A stretch of 64,000 bases of DNA from Aphidius gifuensis (Eukaryota; Arthropoda; Insecta; Hymenoptera; Braconidae), in assembly GCF_014905175.1 (NCBI RefSeq), contig NC_057792.1, forward strand, positions 19,970,963 to 20,034,962, read 5' to 3'. Positions 62,991 to 64,000 of this stretch are shown here, piece after piece (the stretch's first letter is position 1; each line of letters starts with the position of its first letter). Both the position numbers and the translations under genes were made by a program. The notes below the pieces were generated by a model, which saw only the letters and a list, made by a program, of their open reading frames with translations, was not told where the DNA came from and searched no databases.

Positions 62991-64000
62991 AATTATTTTT
63001 TCATGATTAGTGTGAGTGCTGTGTGTGTGAGTATGCAGCTGCGCATTCATCAAGCAAATTTATGATTTAGCTCTATCTGGCGTTCGAATTTTTAATTAAT
63101 TAAAAAAACAAAAACAATTTAATCTATGACCCGCAAACACATACGTGGGTTCAGACGCCATAATGATAATAATTATCGACGCTTGATTCTGATTGGTCAA
63201 CTTAAAACGTTAATAACTCAGGCACAAAGCGTCGTAGACCCAAAATTTAAAAACATGTACTATGTAAAATTTCGCGTACAATCTCGTGGTATACCTACCA
63301 TGCGCGACTTACGAGACATCCTGTATACATGTAAAGTCGGGCCAACGTCGAGCCGACGGAATTTTTCTACCAGCGTATGGCTGAGTCTTTTCGACTCCTA
63401 TAGCCTCCGTAATTTTTTTTTTTTTGACTTCCTAATTTCACTCAAAATTAATAGATAACTGATACTATAAGAGCGTGATAAAATTTTCGAAGACGCTTCA
63501 TTTGTGTTGAAAAAAAAAATCTCTACTATCATTCTATCAGAAATTATTGAAAACGCATTTTGTTGTTTTATAGAATGACAATAAAAACGGTCCACTCAAT
63601 AATTCGCGATCGAATCACCGTAGACACTTCGTAACAACCTTAAAGAGTGGCCTCTCAAAATAGCTCATGAACATGGTCTTCCAATAATGGAGAAACTATT
63701 TCCTAAGAACATCCGTGATCCATTTTCAGAGGCCATTTTGCGGAAAGGCCATTCTCACGAGTCATTTTTAAAGGCTTTTTTTATATTCTATATTCAAAAC
63801 TGAGGCTACGAAGTCAAACATACATTATAATTCATTTAAAATAAATAAAAAACATATTTTTTTTAGATGAATATTATGATTTAATACATCAATTTATTTT
63901 TTTTTCCTAATGGCTTCGTTTGAATTATTTTATGTCAGATCCATCAAATTAACTACAATAACACGGCCCCAGCCAAAGTGTTGAAAATCATCAATTTTCA

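Larger units (their letters stand above)
61601..64000. other. region upstream of the AK5-like gene
   Basis: It has no supported gene. It contains a tRNA-like relic (62511-62580), a foldback element (62592-62848), a 62-bp tandem duplication (62881-62990) and the second copy of the 53-bp repeat (63275-63327). A 110-codon ORF at 63126-63458 overlaps that repeat and is probably element-derived. The promoter of the AK5-like gene should lie just beyond 61600. Confidence 0.55.

Noticed and set aside
63126..63458. 110-codon ORF MTRKHIRGFRRHND...
   Set aside because: It contains the dispersed 53-bp repeat and a T-run at the end, so it is probably an element fragment rather than a gene.
1..64000. CRISPR arrays, bacterial operons, integrated viral genes
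   Set aside because: No regularly spaced repeats with unique spacers, no polycistronic gene runs, and no ORF resembling viral structural or replication proteins.

Overview
The window is nuclear DNA from an insect. It is very AT-rich, has many mononucleotide runs, and its genes are split by short GT-AG introns. Gene content and the density of small inverted-repeat elements would suit a hymenopteran, possibly a parasitoid wasp, but that placement is inference. There are no bacterial operons, no CRISPR array and no recognisable viral gene.

Ten protein-coding genes could be rebuilt exon by exon; at every junction used, splice sites and reading phase agree. Left to right: a MYT1/ST18-family C2HC zinc-finger transcription factor (+, 5.8-20.4 kb, 12 coding exons); a RING-less TRAF4-like adaptor (+, 25.3-28.6 kb); GINS2/PSF2 (-, 29.1-29.7 kb); the ESCRT-III subunit CHMP6/Vps20 (+, 30.6-31.5 kb); the AAA ATPase VPS4 (+, 33.9-35.4 kb); GGNBP2 (+, 38.0-40.9 kb); mitochondrial-type 3-oxoacyl-ACP synthase OXSM (-, 41.3-43.0 kb); the synaptic scaffold rapsyn (-, 43.7-48.5 kb); an otopetrin proton channel (+, 50.4-55.1 kb); and an AK5-like double adenylate kinase (-, 57.6-61.6 kb).

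The genes are unrelated housekeeping, developmental and neuronal loci. The exception is CHMP6 and VPS4, which lie in tandem and act in the same membrane-scission pathway: CHMP6 nucleates the ESCRT-III polymer and VPS4 takes it apart. GINS2 and CHMP6 are divergent. GGNBP2/OXSM and otopetrin/AK5-like are convergent pairs.

Spaces and introns are rich in non-autonomous elements. At least ten foldback or TIR elements of about 0.1-1.1 kb are visible, one foldback family occurs at three loci, and six degenerate tRNA-like relics with a Pol III B-box are scattered through the window. The most unusual coding observations are an extra ~94-residue N-terminus on rapsyn, replacing the usual myristoylated start; loss of key P-loop and LID residues in the AK5-like protein; and a GC-AG intron in that same gene.
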